From assembly GCA_039090855.1 (NCBI GenBank), contig CM076997.1:168236709-168300708 (forward strand): 64,000 nt of DNA, read 5' to 3'. This document shows positions 30,831 through 41,719 of the stretch, in pieces. Under the pieces are notes generated by a model. It worked only from the letters and a program-made list of their open reading frames with translations. It made no database searches and had not been told where the DNA came from. The stretch comes from Macrothele yani (lineage: Eukaryota > Arthropoda > Arachnida > Araneae > Macrothelidae). Within the stretch, counting starts at the first letter, position 1; every line of letters starts with the position of its first letter. The position numbers were made by a program, and so were the translations under genes.

Positions 30831-31985
30831 ATGCCTCGTCGCAGAACACGGCAGTCATTCCAGCACGATTCGGAGTTCGACAGAGGACGAATAGTGGCTT
30901 ATCGCGACAGCGGTTTATCGTACCAAGACATTGGCGCCCGTGTGGGACGACATCCAGCCACAGTGAGGCGAGTATGGATTCTGTGGGTGCAGGAGGGACG
31001 GACGGACAGACGTGAGCTATTGCAGCAGCCCACCACCGAACGAGAGGACCGGCATGTTGTGCGGCAAGCATTGACGGCTCGCACCGCCACATCACGAACA
31101 TTAGCGCAGGAATTAGGGTGTATTGTGCAAGAACCTGTGTCAGCACGTACCGTTTGACGTCGTCTGCAGGAGCGGGGAACTTGTCGCACGGCGCCCATTG
31201 CTCCGATTACCATTGACGTTACACCACCGGCAAGGGCGGCGGCACTGGGCCGTTGAACGCCGCACCTGGACTACGGAATGGCACGACATTGACTTCTCCG
31301 ACGAATCCCGCTTCTGCCTGCAACATCGCCATGGTCGGATCCGCGTGTGGAGGCACCGCGGCGAGAAAGTATGACACCTGCATTATGCATCGCCATACCG
31401 GTCCATCGCCTGGCGTTATGGTTTGGGGCGCAACTGGATATGACACCCGCACCCCTCTGGTACGCATCTCCGTTACACTCAATAGCCACCGCTACATCTC
31501 TGACGTTTTGGAGCCTGTAGTCCTCCCTTACTTGCAGAACCTACCAGCAGCCACATTTTAACAGGACAATGCACGCCCGCTCGTGGCACGCATCGTGCAA
31601 CAATTCTTCACGGCCCACCAGGTGTCACTGCTGCCGTGGCCCGCCTGTTCTCCCGACATGTCCCCCATCGAACACGTCTGGTCGCTGATCGGCAACCGAG
31701 TGGCCCGGCAAGCACCACCCGCGGCTACGTCTGATGAACTGTGGCAACGTGTGGAAGCAGCCTGGGCAGACATACCTCAAGCCCACATCCAAAGCCTCTT
31801 TCGTCCGATGGCGCGGCGTGTAGCGGCCGTTATTGTCAGCCATAGGGGCCACACGAACTATCGGTGCCTGTGTGTTCCGCAAGTCGCACGGGCCTGTAAG
31901 CTCAATCGTTTCATATTTGTATCTGTTGTTATGTGTCCAGTAAATCTGGTTTTGCTATCTCGTGTCCTTCTTGGTGTTGTTTTTC
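30831..31985 (+). pseudogene. Tc1-like transposase, family I copy 2 (four lesions)
   Basis: From ATG 30831 (MPRRRTRQSFQHDSEFDRGR) through HTH blocks GLSYQDIGARVGRHPATVRR and RTLAQELGCIVQEPVSARTV to a TGA at 31155. A +1 shift in a GGGGAAC run near 31173 precedes LVARRPLLRLPLTLHHR and the first Asp in FSDESRFCLQ. Another shift near 31370 leads to PSPGVMVWGATGYD. A TAA at about 31559 sits just before QDNARPLVAR (second Asp), and SPDMSPIEHVWSLIGNRV holds the Glu. The frame stays open to 32014, through the inverted repeat. The catalytic triad is intact, and this is the better preserved of the two family copies. Confidence 0.92.
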
Positions 31986-32105
31986 AGGTGGCCAGCAGTG
32001 TAAGTGATATTTAAATGGCAAATATCCACATTGAAACTCGTTGAAAATACACTTCGCAGCTTTGAAAGTTCAACACAATGAAGGAATATCGGAAGCTGAT
32101 GCAAA

Positions 32106-32489
32106 TTAAGACGGTTCTTTTTTTTTTTTTTTTTTTTGATGTTTTTGTAAATTCACATACACATGACCAAAATCTGGATCCAATCTGATAGTTGCGTTTG
32201 CCGATGTAAGTGGGAATGCTTCAGCCGTAACGTTCCCAACTAAGACCGGTTTCCTCATTAAAAGACTCTTCCTGGTTAGCGCTGCGATTTCTAAGAGGAA
32301 GTGAATTCCGTATAGAATTCCAATACACGAAATTATCCGTCCACATTTCCAACTGCGTGCATTTGAGAGAAGACAGGTTATGTCTCCGACAAGGTGGGTG
32401 ATAGACTCGCAGTATCGTGTAGGATTTAGGCCTTGACGTCGAAAGTGTGCACCAATCTTGACAGCAGTTTCTGAGGGAACGTACGGCAT
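32106..32489 (-). other. Unrecognised minus-strand open frame with poly(A)-like tail
   Basis: A 127-codon open frame on the minus strand (MPYVPSETAVKIGAHFRRQG start) runs into a T-run of about 20 on the plus strand at 32118-32138, i.e. an A-tail in its own orientation. It looks like a retroposed sequence, either a processed-transcript fragment or an unknown LINE 3' end. I do not recognise the protein, and the reading frame may be chance. The tail is inside the frame (the end reads poly-Lys), so the true stop, if any, is missing. Confidence 0.35.
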
Positions 32490-33495
32490 CTCGTCAGTCT
32501 ACAACTGGACCACGCAAGATGATCACATCATGGAAAGATCGCTTGATTCCATGACAACAGTAGAGCGGAAGGGAGAGTTCTTCGTCAATGGAGATGTATC
32601 GAAGCTTCACACGGCGGCGGCCGTTGCAAAGAAGAAGAAGCTCAATTCTGTGAATGTGGAAGTGATCTAAGTCGAAGACCGTAAGATCCGTGGCAGATTA
32701 TTTCGAAGATATTGATGTCACGTGTCCGTGTTGAATGATGTCGTTGCAAAAAAAGATTGATTTCATTCACCGGGACACACCCCAAAGTGTTCAGGTGGAT
32801 AAGATAATTATTTGTTCTCCATCATCTTGGATCATATTCATCATCTTGGCGGGTGAAGGTCATAGGTCGTGAACGTCGTGAGTGTCGTTGCGTGGCAGCT
32901 GCCGTCGAGGTTAGCTGATGTCGCATGGAAGTCATCACGGGTGGCGTCACGCGTTTGCCATCTTAGAAGATAACACTGATCCCTACGTGGCACTGCGGAT
33001 GAGATTGTTCTTTGTTCTCCGCCATCTTGAATCGCGTCCATCATCCTGAGGAATATGGCTTATGACAGTCACCATGACAACTGCAGTCACTCATGCTCCG
33101 TGCGCGTTTGGAAAATTTAGTACAATGTTTTATGCGACGGAATTTCTTCCCTAGTCAGGGAATATTTGTCCCTCTGCGTGGCCACCAGAAAAATGTTTTG
33201 TGCTGTTCCGAAAAATGTTTTTGCTCAACAGTGGACTCGATCCCCACTCCTTTGTTTTATAGGTAGATGATCTAGCAATTGTACTACCCAGGCAATGGTA
33301 GTAGGTGCTCTTTGGTAATACTGTTTCTTTACTGGGTTAATATATTATTCTGAGATATTTCTTTATCATTAATTTTTGTTCACTGTGGATATTTATTATA
33401 AATCCGTAATGAATTCATTTATTTTTTTCTAGAAATAGAATTTGTATTTGGAGCTTAAGATTATTTTGTTTAATAACGTTTAAAGCAACTCAGAG
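32490..33495. other. Intergenic with a tRNA-like segment
   Basis: No gene recognised. 32820-33050 has several CCATC(AT)CTTG motifs. 33226-33300 in minus orientation is tRNA-like (see separate entry). Confidence 0.4.
33226..33300 (-). repeat. tRNA-like repeat, second type
   Basis: Minus strand reads GGGTAGTACAATTGCTAGAT (A-box-like) and GGAGTGGGGATCGAGTCCAC (B-box-like), then TGTTGAGC. A related sequence occurs at 44128-44190 (GGTGATCGACTCCACTGTTG). Probably a SINE or LTR head unrelated to the main SINE. Boundaries unknown. Confidence 0.45.
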
Positions 33496-33689
33496 TGCCA
33501 CCAGGTGTCGCAGTGGCCTAAGCGATGGCTTCTCACCGTTCGCGCGAGATGGGGCTGGATTCGAATCCCGTGATGCATGGATGTTGTGTTTATCTTAAGG
33601 AACTGCCACACAACGACACTCAACTGCATGGGCGACTGCTTATAGCTCATTGAGTTGCTCACGGTGGTTGTTAAACCCTCAAGAAAACC
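33496..33689 (+). repeat. tRNA-derived SINE, diverged copy
   Basis: Head TGCCACCAGGTGTCGCAGTG, GGATTCGAATCCC B box, GTTGTGTTTATCTTA, GGGCGACTGCTTATAGCTCA, and TTGAGTTGCTCACGGTGGTT. Part of the body is deleted. Confidence 0.85.
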
Positions 33690-34120
33690 AATATAGGGGT
33701 AGTAACAATATAGGAGTAGTTCGCATTTTTTTAATCCGGAAGAAATGAATTCATGTATTTTCTACATGGTCAAAAATTGATTCCTTTTGTAAAATCTCAT
33801 TCCAAAATTTAATATTAATTTCTACAACGTACAATTTATTAATTAATAACAAGGAACTGTACACCAATTACACATAAAGTAGTACTAATAATCCGAATTT
33901 CTTGGCGTAGAATATAAATCAAAGTTTCCAAGCTTTCGCACATCAACCACATGTCTTTTTCAAGGAAGGTAGACTGCAAACTGGGTAATGGAACACTTCA
34001 GCAATTTGAATGTGGTCAATTGACTAGACAATAAATGAATAGGCTCAAATGTGATCAGACATTCGAAGAAACGAAGTCACTTTGGTTGGGCACGTGGTAC
34101 TGTGGTAGAAAACACAGCAT

Positions 34121-34338
34121 TTTTTTTTTTTGATTAGAGGTTTAACGACCACCGTGAGCAACTCAATGGGCTATAAGCAATCTCCCGTACCTAATTTAGG
34201 GTCACTGGTTCCAGGGAAAGGGGAGAGCTAGTGCCGTAAGACAAACACAACATCCATACCTCACCGGGATTCGCACCAGGACCCCGTTTGGACGAATGAT
34301 CCGAGGCCATCGCTTTGAGAACTGCGTTACTGGGGCGG
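34121..34338 (-). repeat. tRNA-derived SINE with 6-bp TSD, inside Penelope 3' UTR
   Basis: Complete minus-strand copy: poly(T), GATTAGAGGTTTAACGACCA, the body, and a GGGGCGG head. Flanks CAGCAT at 34115-34120 and 34339-34344. It interrupts the sequence just downstream of the Penelope stop codon. Confidence 0.9.
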
Positions 34339-34344
34339 CAGCAT

Positions 34345-34730
34345 CAGCATTATTTGAAGAATTTATTCCAAATGCGTGACAACTTGAGAGAGGCGATATC
34401 ATTGCAAGCCTTACTGCTGGTCAAGATTTCTAAAGTTTCGCGAATGGCAGTAGATGTGGGTGTGGCGTATGATGTTAATTTCTTGCTATCATTCCACATA
34501 GGATCAGCGGACTTGAACTTGACCTCTATTGTTAGGGCAGAGGTTATTTTACCGTATTTTGTATCTCTTTTATGTTTGTTAATTCTAATTCCAAACAAAC
34601 ATTTGGTCATTCTGATGTAGTATCGCTTGGAGCCATCCGGGTATTGTAGTGGATGGTATAAACACCTGCCTCATGGAGAAGAGTGGGCTTGTTAACATTT
34701 CTCTTAAATATCGTATATAAAGATGCTGGA
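34345..34730 (-). pseudogene. Penelope GIY-YIG endonuclease C-terminal fragment (left arm)
   Basis: Minus strand reads SPASLYTIFKRNVNKPTLLH, GVYTIHYN (GIY-like), then RYYIRMTKCLFGIRINKHKR (YIG-like), FKSADPMWNDSKKLTSYA, ending IWNKFFK at about 34350. It is a second copy of the C-terminus found at 36610-36919. The upstream RT domain is absent in this arm. Confidence 0.78.
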
Positions 34731-34775
34731 GACCTTATGCCGACACCGAAGCTGTTGTTGAACAGTGAATCCTGA

Positions 34776-34829
34776 CTAGTCATGTTGTTGACTAGTTCCT
34801 AACTAGTCATGTTGTTGACTAGTTCCTAA
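34776..34829. repeat. 27-bp tandem duplication at Penelope junction
   Basis: CTAGTCATGTTGTTGACTAG followed by TTCCTAA is repeated twice (34776-34802, 34803-34829). The unit itself contains the short inverted pair CTAGTCA/TGACTAG. Confidence 0.85.
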
Positions 34830-35304
34830 CTAATCATCTACCTGAATGGGACTTTGCATTAACTTCAACTTTAGATTTTTTCATAACGAAAACCAAGCAA
34901 CTCACTGTTCAACAACATGATATTATCGGCAGTTTCGACGTGCTATCCGTTTACCCCTCAGTCCCCGTGCCGAAAGCCATCAGAACATTGAAGAGGCTGT
35001 TTCTAATTCATTAGTTTATTCGCCAGAGTCTTGCCTCGGCATTTTCAAATTAATGGACTTGGTCTCAAATTCCAGCTACTTCAGTTTCCAAGGGCATGTT
35101 TATAAGCAAGTAAATGGCGCTTCGATGGGATCTTCGCTTTCAGCCGTCCTCGCAGAAGCAATATTTCGCCCCATTGAGCAACATATATGTTCACTAACAT
35201 AACCTCAAGGCCTACCACCTGGCTGCGATATACAGACAACGTTGTTTTCAGATGGCCTTACGGCATGGAGATTCTCCCATCTTTCCTCGATAAAGTCAAT
35301 TATA

Positions 35305-36095
35305 CAGGGTGTTCGTAAACTGTTTTGACAAAAGAAGAGGGGTGATAGTACCCACCAAAATGAACAATATTTACAATAGAACCTAGGGTCGCATTCCACT
35401 CTGAGTGTCAGAAAAGTAAAGTATGATGTCGAAGTTGAACTTTCAACAGTGCAAAGAAAGAGAATTAACGACATCATAAGTTGCACAATCTCATTTATGG
35501 AGATCAGGGACAGACTCAAAGTAGATGCTCAAAGTGGCGGCCACGGGTGCGGTTGCACAATTCACACAGGCGAATGAAAGACTGGCGCACCCTCTCGAAG
35601 ACTCCTGGTGTCGTGTTTATCCTGTCCGCTGCAACAACGATTCTCGCAACGAGATCTTCAACGGAGTGCACAGGCGTCTCGTACACCAATGATTTCATGT
35701 GCACCCCGAAAAAGTCCAGTGGGTTTAAGTCCGTTGAGCGTGGAGGCCATGCCACAGGTCCGCTAAGTCCAATCCATATGCGCGATATGTGGCATTCAGG
35801 AAGTGTCTACTGCACCTTGATAAGCCAATCAGCAGCAACTGTCGATGCTGCGTTTTTTCTCTGGCAATTTGCATACGGTAAATGTTTGACGGTGATGCTC
35901 TGGCGATATGCTACTTCTCCGGCACGAAAGAAATGAAGTCTGAGGTGACGACTTGTGCTTGTTGGACGTATTTCGAAGTTACTCTTTTCTGACACTCAAA
36001 GTGGAATGCGATCCTAGGTTCCATTGTAAATATTGTTCGTCTTGATGGGCATAATCACCCTTCTTCTTTTGTCAAAACAGTTTACGAACACCCTG
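35305..36095 (-). mobile_element. Mariner-like non-autonomous transposon with long inverted repeats
   Basis: A 791-bp element with inverted repeats of about 110 bp starting CAGGGTGTTCGTAAACTGTT, flanked by TA at 35303-35304 and 36096-36097 inside the Penelope ORF. It retains only the 3' part of a transposase gene. A smaller relative lies at 39032-39360. Confidence 0.9.
35516..35760 (-). pseudogene. Mariner-like transposase C-terminal remnant
   Basis: Minus strand reads WPPRSTDLNPLDFFGVHMKS, LVYETPVHSVEDLVARIVVA and FERVRQSFIRLCELCNRTRG, ending HFEHLL at 35516. This is the end of an insect-type mariner-like transposase, with the third catalytic Asp in LDFF. The N-terminal and central parts were lost by internal deletion. 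Confidence 0.85.
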
Positions 36096-36519
36096 TATAC
36101 ACCCTACGAGCAATTTCATTATGGAACTTGAGCGCAGTGGCACGTTACCTTATCTCGACGTCTTAGTGAGAAAATCGCATGACAATCACCTTCGTACGGA
36201 AGTCTATTATAAACCCACTTCCGTTCCAAAGTTGATGCTCCGAAATTCATTCTGCCCTGATGATTAGAAGACTTGCATTCTTTCGTTCTCGAATTAGAAG
36301 AGCTATTGCCGTCTCTACCGATGTTCGTTCTAGAGAACCGAAACCAAAAGACATCGTCGAATTTGCCACTGAAGCAGGATATACGTCGAACCAGATGCAG
36401 AACTTTATCAAAAAATCCAGAACCAGCCGTTTCAAACCTTCTACGCCGCAACTTCGCAACCTGGGCTCTATTCCCTACATACCAAAAGTTTCCTATCAAC
36501 TCAAAAACGCGCTCAGGAC

Positions 36520-37170
36520 GATGAGCTTCGGTGTGGGCATAAGGTCTCCGGCATCTTTATATACGATGCTTAAGAGAAATATTGACAAGCCTGCTCTTCT
36601 CAATGATGCAGGTGTTTATGCCATTCCACTAAAATATCCGGACGGCTCCAAGAGATACTATTATACATCGGAATGACCAAACGTGCGTTTGGAATTAGAA
36701 TCAACGAACATAAAGGGGGAAATAGCCACTGCCCTATCAAGAGAGGTCAAGTTCAAGTCCGCTGATCCTATGTGGAATAATATCAAGAAATTAACATCAT
36801 ACTCCACACCCAAATCTACTGCCATTCGCGAAACTTTGGAAATCTTGCCCAGCAGTGAAGCTTGCAATGACAGCGTCTCTCTCGAGTTGCCTTGCATTTG
36901 GAATCAATTCTTCAAATAATGCTGTGTTTTCAACCACAGTACCGCGCCCTACCAACGTGACCTAGTTTCTCCGAATGTCTGATCACATTTGCGCCTATTC
37001 ATTTATTGTCTACTCAAGTCACCACGTTCAAATTTTCGAATCGTTCCATTATCCAGTTTGCAGTTAGCTGTCTACTTTCCTTGAAAAAGCTATCTGGTTG
37101 ATATGCGAAAGCTTGGAATTTATATTCTACGCCAAGAGATTCGGATTACTAGTACTATTTTAAACATAAT
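36520..37170 (+). repeat. Right arm of Penelope inverted repeat
   Basis: Matches the complement of 33866-34752 (minus the SINE): the coding end, then TTTTCAACCACAGTACC, TGTCTGATCACATTTG, CATTTATTGTCTA, and CGAAAGCTTGGAATTTATAT. Confidence 0.8.
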
Positions 37171-37696
37171 TTATTTCTAACACATTGCAACTTAAATATT
37201 TTTCCTTAAGTTGATTTCCACTGGGTTTACGTATTTCTCAATTAAATGTTAAGGAAAGTATTTTTTTTTCTACTTATGGTTTTATATATTTCGATGAGGC
37301 ATTTATTCCCAATATAGCCTCTGAAGAAATGGATCGGAGATATATTCTTTTTGTGAATTTATTTTGTGTTTTCTCCTTATTTGTTAATTTCCGATTCCTT
37401 ATTTTTCTCAAGAAACGAGAGACAATTTTGCTGATTGAGAGCCTTCACGTTCAAGATGATATTTAGTTTAATGTATAAGGGAGCACAACAATTTGAATGT
37501 CAGCATCATTGTTCCATATTTTCTAGGCAGTACGCGGGCGCTGCATGATGCACAATTTCACGAAACCCCGACGTTTGTAGTGATTGCACTTTAAACGGAT
37601 TTTGTACTTGTGGAATATTGGAATTTGGACGGGTTATTCTGTTAACTGAATTGCGACATTTTAGAGATTGACACCTGAATCTGATTTAGTCAATTG
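37171..37696. other. Intergenic, no feature seen
   Basis: AT-rich. No homology recognised. Confidence 0.4.
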
Positions 37697-37698
37697 TA

Positions 37699-38953
37699 TT
37701 AGGTGTACAAATAAGTTTAAAGGAGTTTTTTGTGTAACGCTAATTTACATATTCCGACATTCCCCAGCGTTGTTTTCATGTGACCGTAACTGGTCCACAG
37801 TATAAAATGTGACACAGAAGTTTGCCCGACAGTCAAACGCACTTGCACATCGGTTGGTGAAAGATGGCAAGCGATACCTCATTTATTCGACTCTCCATTC
37901 TTTACGAATTTCATCAAGGAAAAGGGCTGCAAAAGCATGTGCATCCATCTGCTCTGTTCTGGTGGAGAATATTGTATCGTGGGAGTTTTAATTTAAGGGG
38001 TTCAAAGCAGGTGATTTTGATGTTAGCAATCGAGAATGTAGCGGCGCCTCGCAGAAGGTTGCACATGATGAACTGCAAGCATTGCTGGATGAAGATTCGT
38101 CTCAAACGCAAAGATAACTAGCTGAAGAACTGGGGGTAACTCAACAAACAATTTCCAATCGTTTACACGCAATGGGAAAGATTCAGAAGAAAGGAAAATG
38201 GGTTGTAGCATCACCTGAGCCAGAGGAACAAGGATGAGCGTGTTATGAAGTGTTTGAATCTCTTGAATAAACAACACAGAAAGTCTTTCCTGTGGGAAAT
38301 CGTTACGGGTGATGAAACGTGGGTATGGTTCGACAATTTCCTAACGCACAAAACACTGGGTAGACCCCGGTGAAGCAATGACTTTGACACCGAAATAGAA
38401 TATTCACTCCAAGAAAGTTTTGCTGTGCATCTGGTGGGATATGGAATGTTGTGCTCTATTATGAACTATTGGAACAGGGTCAAACTATTACTGCTGATCG
38501 CTACAAGCAACAATTGCTGCAACTGAACTAGGAAATCTGTCGGAAATGTCCATTCATAGGCAAAGGATCACGTCCCGTAAAATAATTGAATGACAATGCT
38601 AAGCCGCATGTCGCGAAATCGGTCAAGGAAACGTTATTAAGGCTTGGCTGTTAAGTTCCGGAGCACCCGGCGTGTAGTCCCGACATAAGCCCTTCAGACT
38701 ATCATTTGTTCCGATCGATGCAACATCATTTGTCCGCTGTAAGGTTCCGGACATGTGACGAAGTGCAAAAATGGGTTGACGACTTCATCGTGTCACACGA
38801 CGGAGTATTCTTCATGGCTGCAATCCGTCAGCTGTCCAACCGATGGCGGAAGATGCTCGATAATGACGGCGCATATTTTCGTTTGCAGTCTTTTTTAGGT
38901 TATTCATTAATAAAACCCAATGTTTTCATGAGAAATATGTTTACCAAACCTAA
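37699..38953 (+). mobile_element. Mariner transposon
   Basis: The left end TTAGGTGTACAAATAAGTTT after TA (37697-37698) is a typical mariner terminus. The right end is diverged (inverted TTAGGTTTGGTAAACATATT), with its boundary estimated at about 38953. Confidence 0.75.
37864..38890 (+). pseudogene. Mariner transposase (DD34D)
   Basis: Starts at ATG 37864, MASDTSFIRLSILYEFHQGK. A frame change leads to FKAGDFDVSN and IENVAAPRRR. LAEELGVTQQTISNRLHAMG, LSQRNKDERVMKCLNLLNKQ and FLWEIVTGDETWVWFDN (first Asp) follow. After more shifts come YELLEQGQTITADRYKQQLL, NDNAKPHVAKSVKE (second Asp) and HPACSPDISPSDYHLFRSMQ (third Asp). The C-terminus is VDDFIVSHDGVFFMAAIRQL, ending LDNDGAYF. The catalytic Asp are all readable but split over frames. 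Confidence 0.87.
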
Positions 38954-39031
38954 GAATGAAAACCCAGAAAGCTCAGTAACTATATATGAACAAATAAACA
39001 TTTCTGTCTTACATCAGATACAGAGGAATTA

Positions 39032-39360
39032 CACAGGGTGATTGTAAACTCCTTCAACAAAACAAGAGGGTTGATAGTGCACATCAAGACGAACAATATT
39101 TGCAAAGGAACCTAAGGCCGCATTTCGCTCCTAGTGCCAGAAAAGTGCAAAGTTACATATCCACGTTGAGCCTTTAACAGCGAAAACAAAGAGATATACT
39201 TAATTTATGAGTTGCACAATTTAGAGAAAGACTCAAAGGAGCTGCTCAAACTGGCGTCCAAGGGCGTCGTTGAGCAACTCCTTTCCCAGTGAAAATATTG
39301 TTCGTCTTGATGTGTACTATCATTCCTCTTGTTTTGTTGAAGGAGTTTACAATCACAATG
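39032..39360 (+). mobile_element. 329-bp MITE related to the 35305 element
   Basis: Inverted repeats with left CACAGGGTGATTGTAAACTC (39032) and inverted right CATTGTGATTGTAAACTCCT, flanked by TA at 39030-39031 and 39361-39362. The internal sequence matches the 35305-36095 element (GAACAATATTTGCAAAGGAA, GAGTTGCACAATTT), but almost all coding sequence is deleted. Confidence 0.85.
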
Positions 39361-39362
39361 TA

Positions 39363-41390
39363 TGTCATTATGGCTCTGAAATCGCACAATGAAAGCAAGC
39401 ACAAAATATCTGGATGGAGCTCTTGAATTCTCGAGCACTCACTATCAACAACCGTATTGTGTAGACATTCTCAACGAAATGGCATAACAAAACAGAAGAG
39501 AGGCGCCCCCGGCTGGCTGGAGGATTGCTCTTCCTGGCGCTACACTTAGAATGTGTCTGCCACTAAGAAGCACTCCGGCTGACTGGCGAACAACGCCGGG
39601 TTCAATGCTGTCTGGACTCAAATGGCGGCCACTTCAAGCACATGCTTTGATGTCATCACATTTCGCACGAAATAAAGTAAGTTCACTTCAGATTTCGTTG
39701 CAATATCTTCATTGGTGTTATTATTATTAAGGAAATGCCGGGTTCCGTAGAGAGTGGGACAGCCTGTATATTTCCCCTTGTGATGAATTTATGCCCATTG
39801 TAATATATGATGTAAGTAATTCACATGATACAATGAGTTCTGTTATTCTTGAGAATTTATTTTAGTTTTTCACCAAAATTTTATTTCCACATTCTTTCTT
39901 TCTCCCATGAAACAACAGACATGTTTGCTTTTCAGAGCTTCCATGTTCATTTCCATCACATGATTTATTATTTTTTCTGCACTGTGTGTTTTGAGTTCTT
40001 TTGAAGTCTTATTAAACTAAACATTCATCCAACCTCAATCGCTTGTAAATTTCAAATTTTCTTCACTTGCTTTTGTTTCTCCGCGTAAACCTTACAGGAA
40101 GACCAAGCTTGCGGCTCCATAATTTTATATCTGCTTCAGTATTTCGGTTTTTGTGAGCGAACCGTCATCATCCTTGTCATTGCTTAGCTATCTTCCATTT
40201 CCTTTTTAAAAATGATTTACGGTAGAACTTCGTTGAATTTTTCCAAACCAGCTGATTTGAAAAAAATATTTTCAGCTTTGAAGAAATGATTATCGTGAAT
40301 AATATTTTGTGTTTCTATTTTCCATTGGGGAGAGTTAATTCATGTTCCAAATATTTTTCTGAAATTCTAAAAAAATATTTACTTCATTTATTGAATTTTC
40401 ATACTCATCATCATATAGTTATGATTTTTGCTGTTTAACAGTCCAAGTATATCACGACCTAGATGTATGTGTGGAAAAATATTTTACAACAAAAAGAAAA
40501 AATGCAATTTATCAGTTTGAAAGTTTTATACGTGAAGGTTGTGAACTGCCATTCAAATACAATTTCACGTTAGCGAATGATATTTTGCGGCGTTTGTATT
40601 TCAGTGAGGTGTTCGTCTTTTCTTTCGAGCTTCTTACAATTTCTTCACAAAATTAGTTTACGAAGAATGTTGTTTTTCAATGCTTTTACCTTAACCTTCG
40701 TCAGCTGACGCGTTCGTTCAGCAGCAAAACCATTTTTGCTGTGAAGACTAAGACCCTGAACACCTGTTGTGGTATTTGCTAGCTTGCTTTTCTTCAAAAA
40801 TGAACCGTTGAATCTTTGACTGACGACTTTGTTCCAGACGTTGCTCGCTATCTGAAGAAAATCCTCAGAAAACAAACACACACATACAACAAGGGAAGAC
40901 CGTTTTATACCTAAGATTTTCAAAGCTACACATTTAGGCCCGCCTTTTACCATCCACTGAACATAACGAGAAACGAACTCTTACAATCTCCAACTTTATA
41001 TGATCTAGATGAACACGAAGATTTTTAAAAAATATACATTTCATTCATTAAACCAAAGATTATCTATAAAGACACGAAACTACCATTAAAAAGATATACG
41101 CGCAAGTCACACTTAAAGAACATGAAATTTCAATGACCCTTCTTTCCAAGTTAATCTTTGTGTTGCTTAACGAAAAGGAAACGGTTAACCTGTTGAAAGG
41201 ATGTGCTAGAGTTTAGAGCTGTGGGAAACTGACTGTAAGAATGAAATATGCTGGAAACAACACACGATTTTGGTATTCCTCATTTTCATTTTTTTTTTCA
41301 AGAATTGATGATGGACCTAAAAATGACCGGTATTTTTTTCCATATTTTGATTTTCGTCCTTATTTCTTATGATTAAACTTGTTGATTTTT
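39363..41390. other. Intergenic; possible transposon end at 39750-39768
   Basis: No gene recognised. GGGACAGCCTGTA at about 39757 looks like a mariner-like right terminus (inverted TACAGGCTGTCCC). I found no matching left end. Confidence 0.4.
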
Positions 41391-41697
41391 AAGTTATACA
41401 CCCAGTCACGTGTCCAATGTTGTGCAGGAATGTTTGAGGAACACAGCTCAGTCTTCCAGCATGTAGACTGGCCTCGGAACTCCCACGGTATCTATCCCAT
41501 AGAGCACTTGTGGGTAAATATGGAGCGGCATGTGAGGGATCTGGATACACCAATCAGCTCCATACCTGCATTGAAGGCCGCATTACACACATCTTGGTTG
41601 GCCATACCTCCCAACTGCTCCCGCAATCATCTTGAAATGATTCCACGTTGGACTGTTGATGTGTTGCGGGCGAAAGGAGGACCTACGAAGTATTAGG
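41391..41697 (+). pseudogene. Tc1-like transposase C-terminal fragment
   Basis: An open segment reads FEEHSSVFQHVDWPRNSHGI, then YPIEHLWVNMERHVRDLDTP (catalytic Glu), ISSIPALKAALHTSWLAIPP, ending VLRAKGGPTKY with a TAG at 41695-41697. About 100 codons, continuous, with the N-terminal two thirds missing. It resembles the family at 54929-55975 (EEHSSDFHHIDWSPNS). Confidence 0.85.
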
Positions 41698-41719
41698 TAC
41701 TCACTCATAATTCAGTGCT

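Larger units (their letters stand above)
30102..32000 (+). mobile_element. Tc1-like transposon, family I copy 2, carrying a TRIM
   Basis: Inverted repeats CTCTGCTGGCCATCCAAAAC (left) and, inverted, CACTGCTGGCCACCTG (right), flanked by TA at 30100-30101 and 32001-32002. The 1899 bp contain a 497-bp insertion (TRIM plus its target duplication). Without it the length is close to the 1405 bp of copy 1. The insertion lies within the left terminal region after GCAACACC. Confidence 0.92.
33866..34752 (-). mobile_element. Penelope-like element, inverted 3' fragment
   Basis: Minus-strand copy of the C-terminal GIY-YIG region and 3' UTR of a Penelope element. It forms the left arm of a large inverted repeat with 36520-37170. 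Shared 3' sequence includes TTGGCGTAGAATATAAAT and AAGCTTTCGCA (plus-strand reading). A SINE is inserted at 34121-34338. Confidence 0.8.
34900..36922 (+). pseudogene. Penelope RT/GIY-YIG ORF (interrupted)
   Basis: RT palm pieces are DIIGSFDVLSVYPSVPVPKA (about 34921), SSYFSFQGHVYKQVNGASMG with SSLSAVLAE (35070-35160), and WLRYTDNVVFRWPYGMEILP (about 35221-35280), where YxDD has become YTDN. After the inserted transposon: FIMELERSGTLPYLDVLVRK (36115 on), then PQLRNLGSIPYIPKVSYQLK. GIY-YIG comes as GVYAIPLKYPDGSKRYY, a 1-nt shift, then IGMTKRAFGIRINEHK. The C-terminus ends IWNQFFK at about 36919. Loss of a catalytic Asp and several frameshifts make it inactive. Confidence 0.82.
34753..37170 (+). 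mobile_element. Penelope-like retroelement, 5'-truncated plus copy
   Basis: Holds part of the RT, the linker, the GIY-YIG domain and the 3' UTR. It is interrupted by a 791-bp DNA transposon at 35305-36095. Its start meets the inverted fragment head to head. A perfect 16-bp inverted repeat TGTTGTTGAACAGTGA lies at 34753-34768 and 34902-34917, spanning the junction. The 3' end pairs with the inverted arm down to about 37170. Confidence 0.8.

Noticed and set aside
32820..33050. Cluster of CCATCTTG (YY1-like) sites as a regulatory region
   Set aside because: Several motifs are present but diverged in spacing, and there is no nearby gene. Too weak to call.
39480..39768. Complete MITE ending GGGACAGCCTGTA
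   Set aside because: Only one plausible end was found, with no matching left inverted repeat or TA pair.
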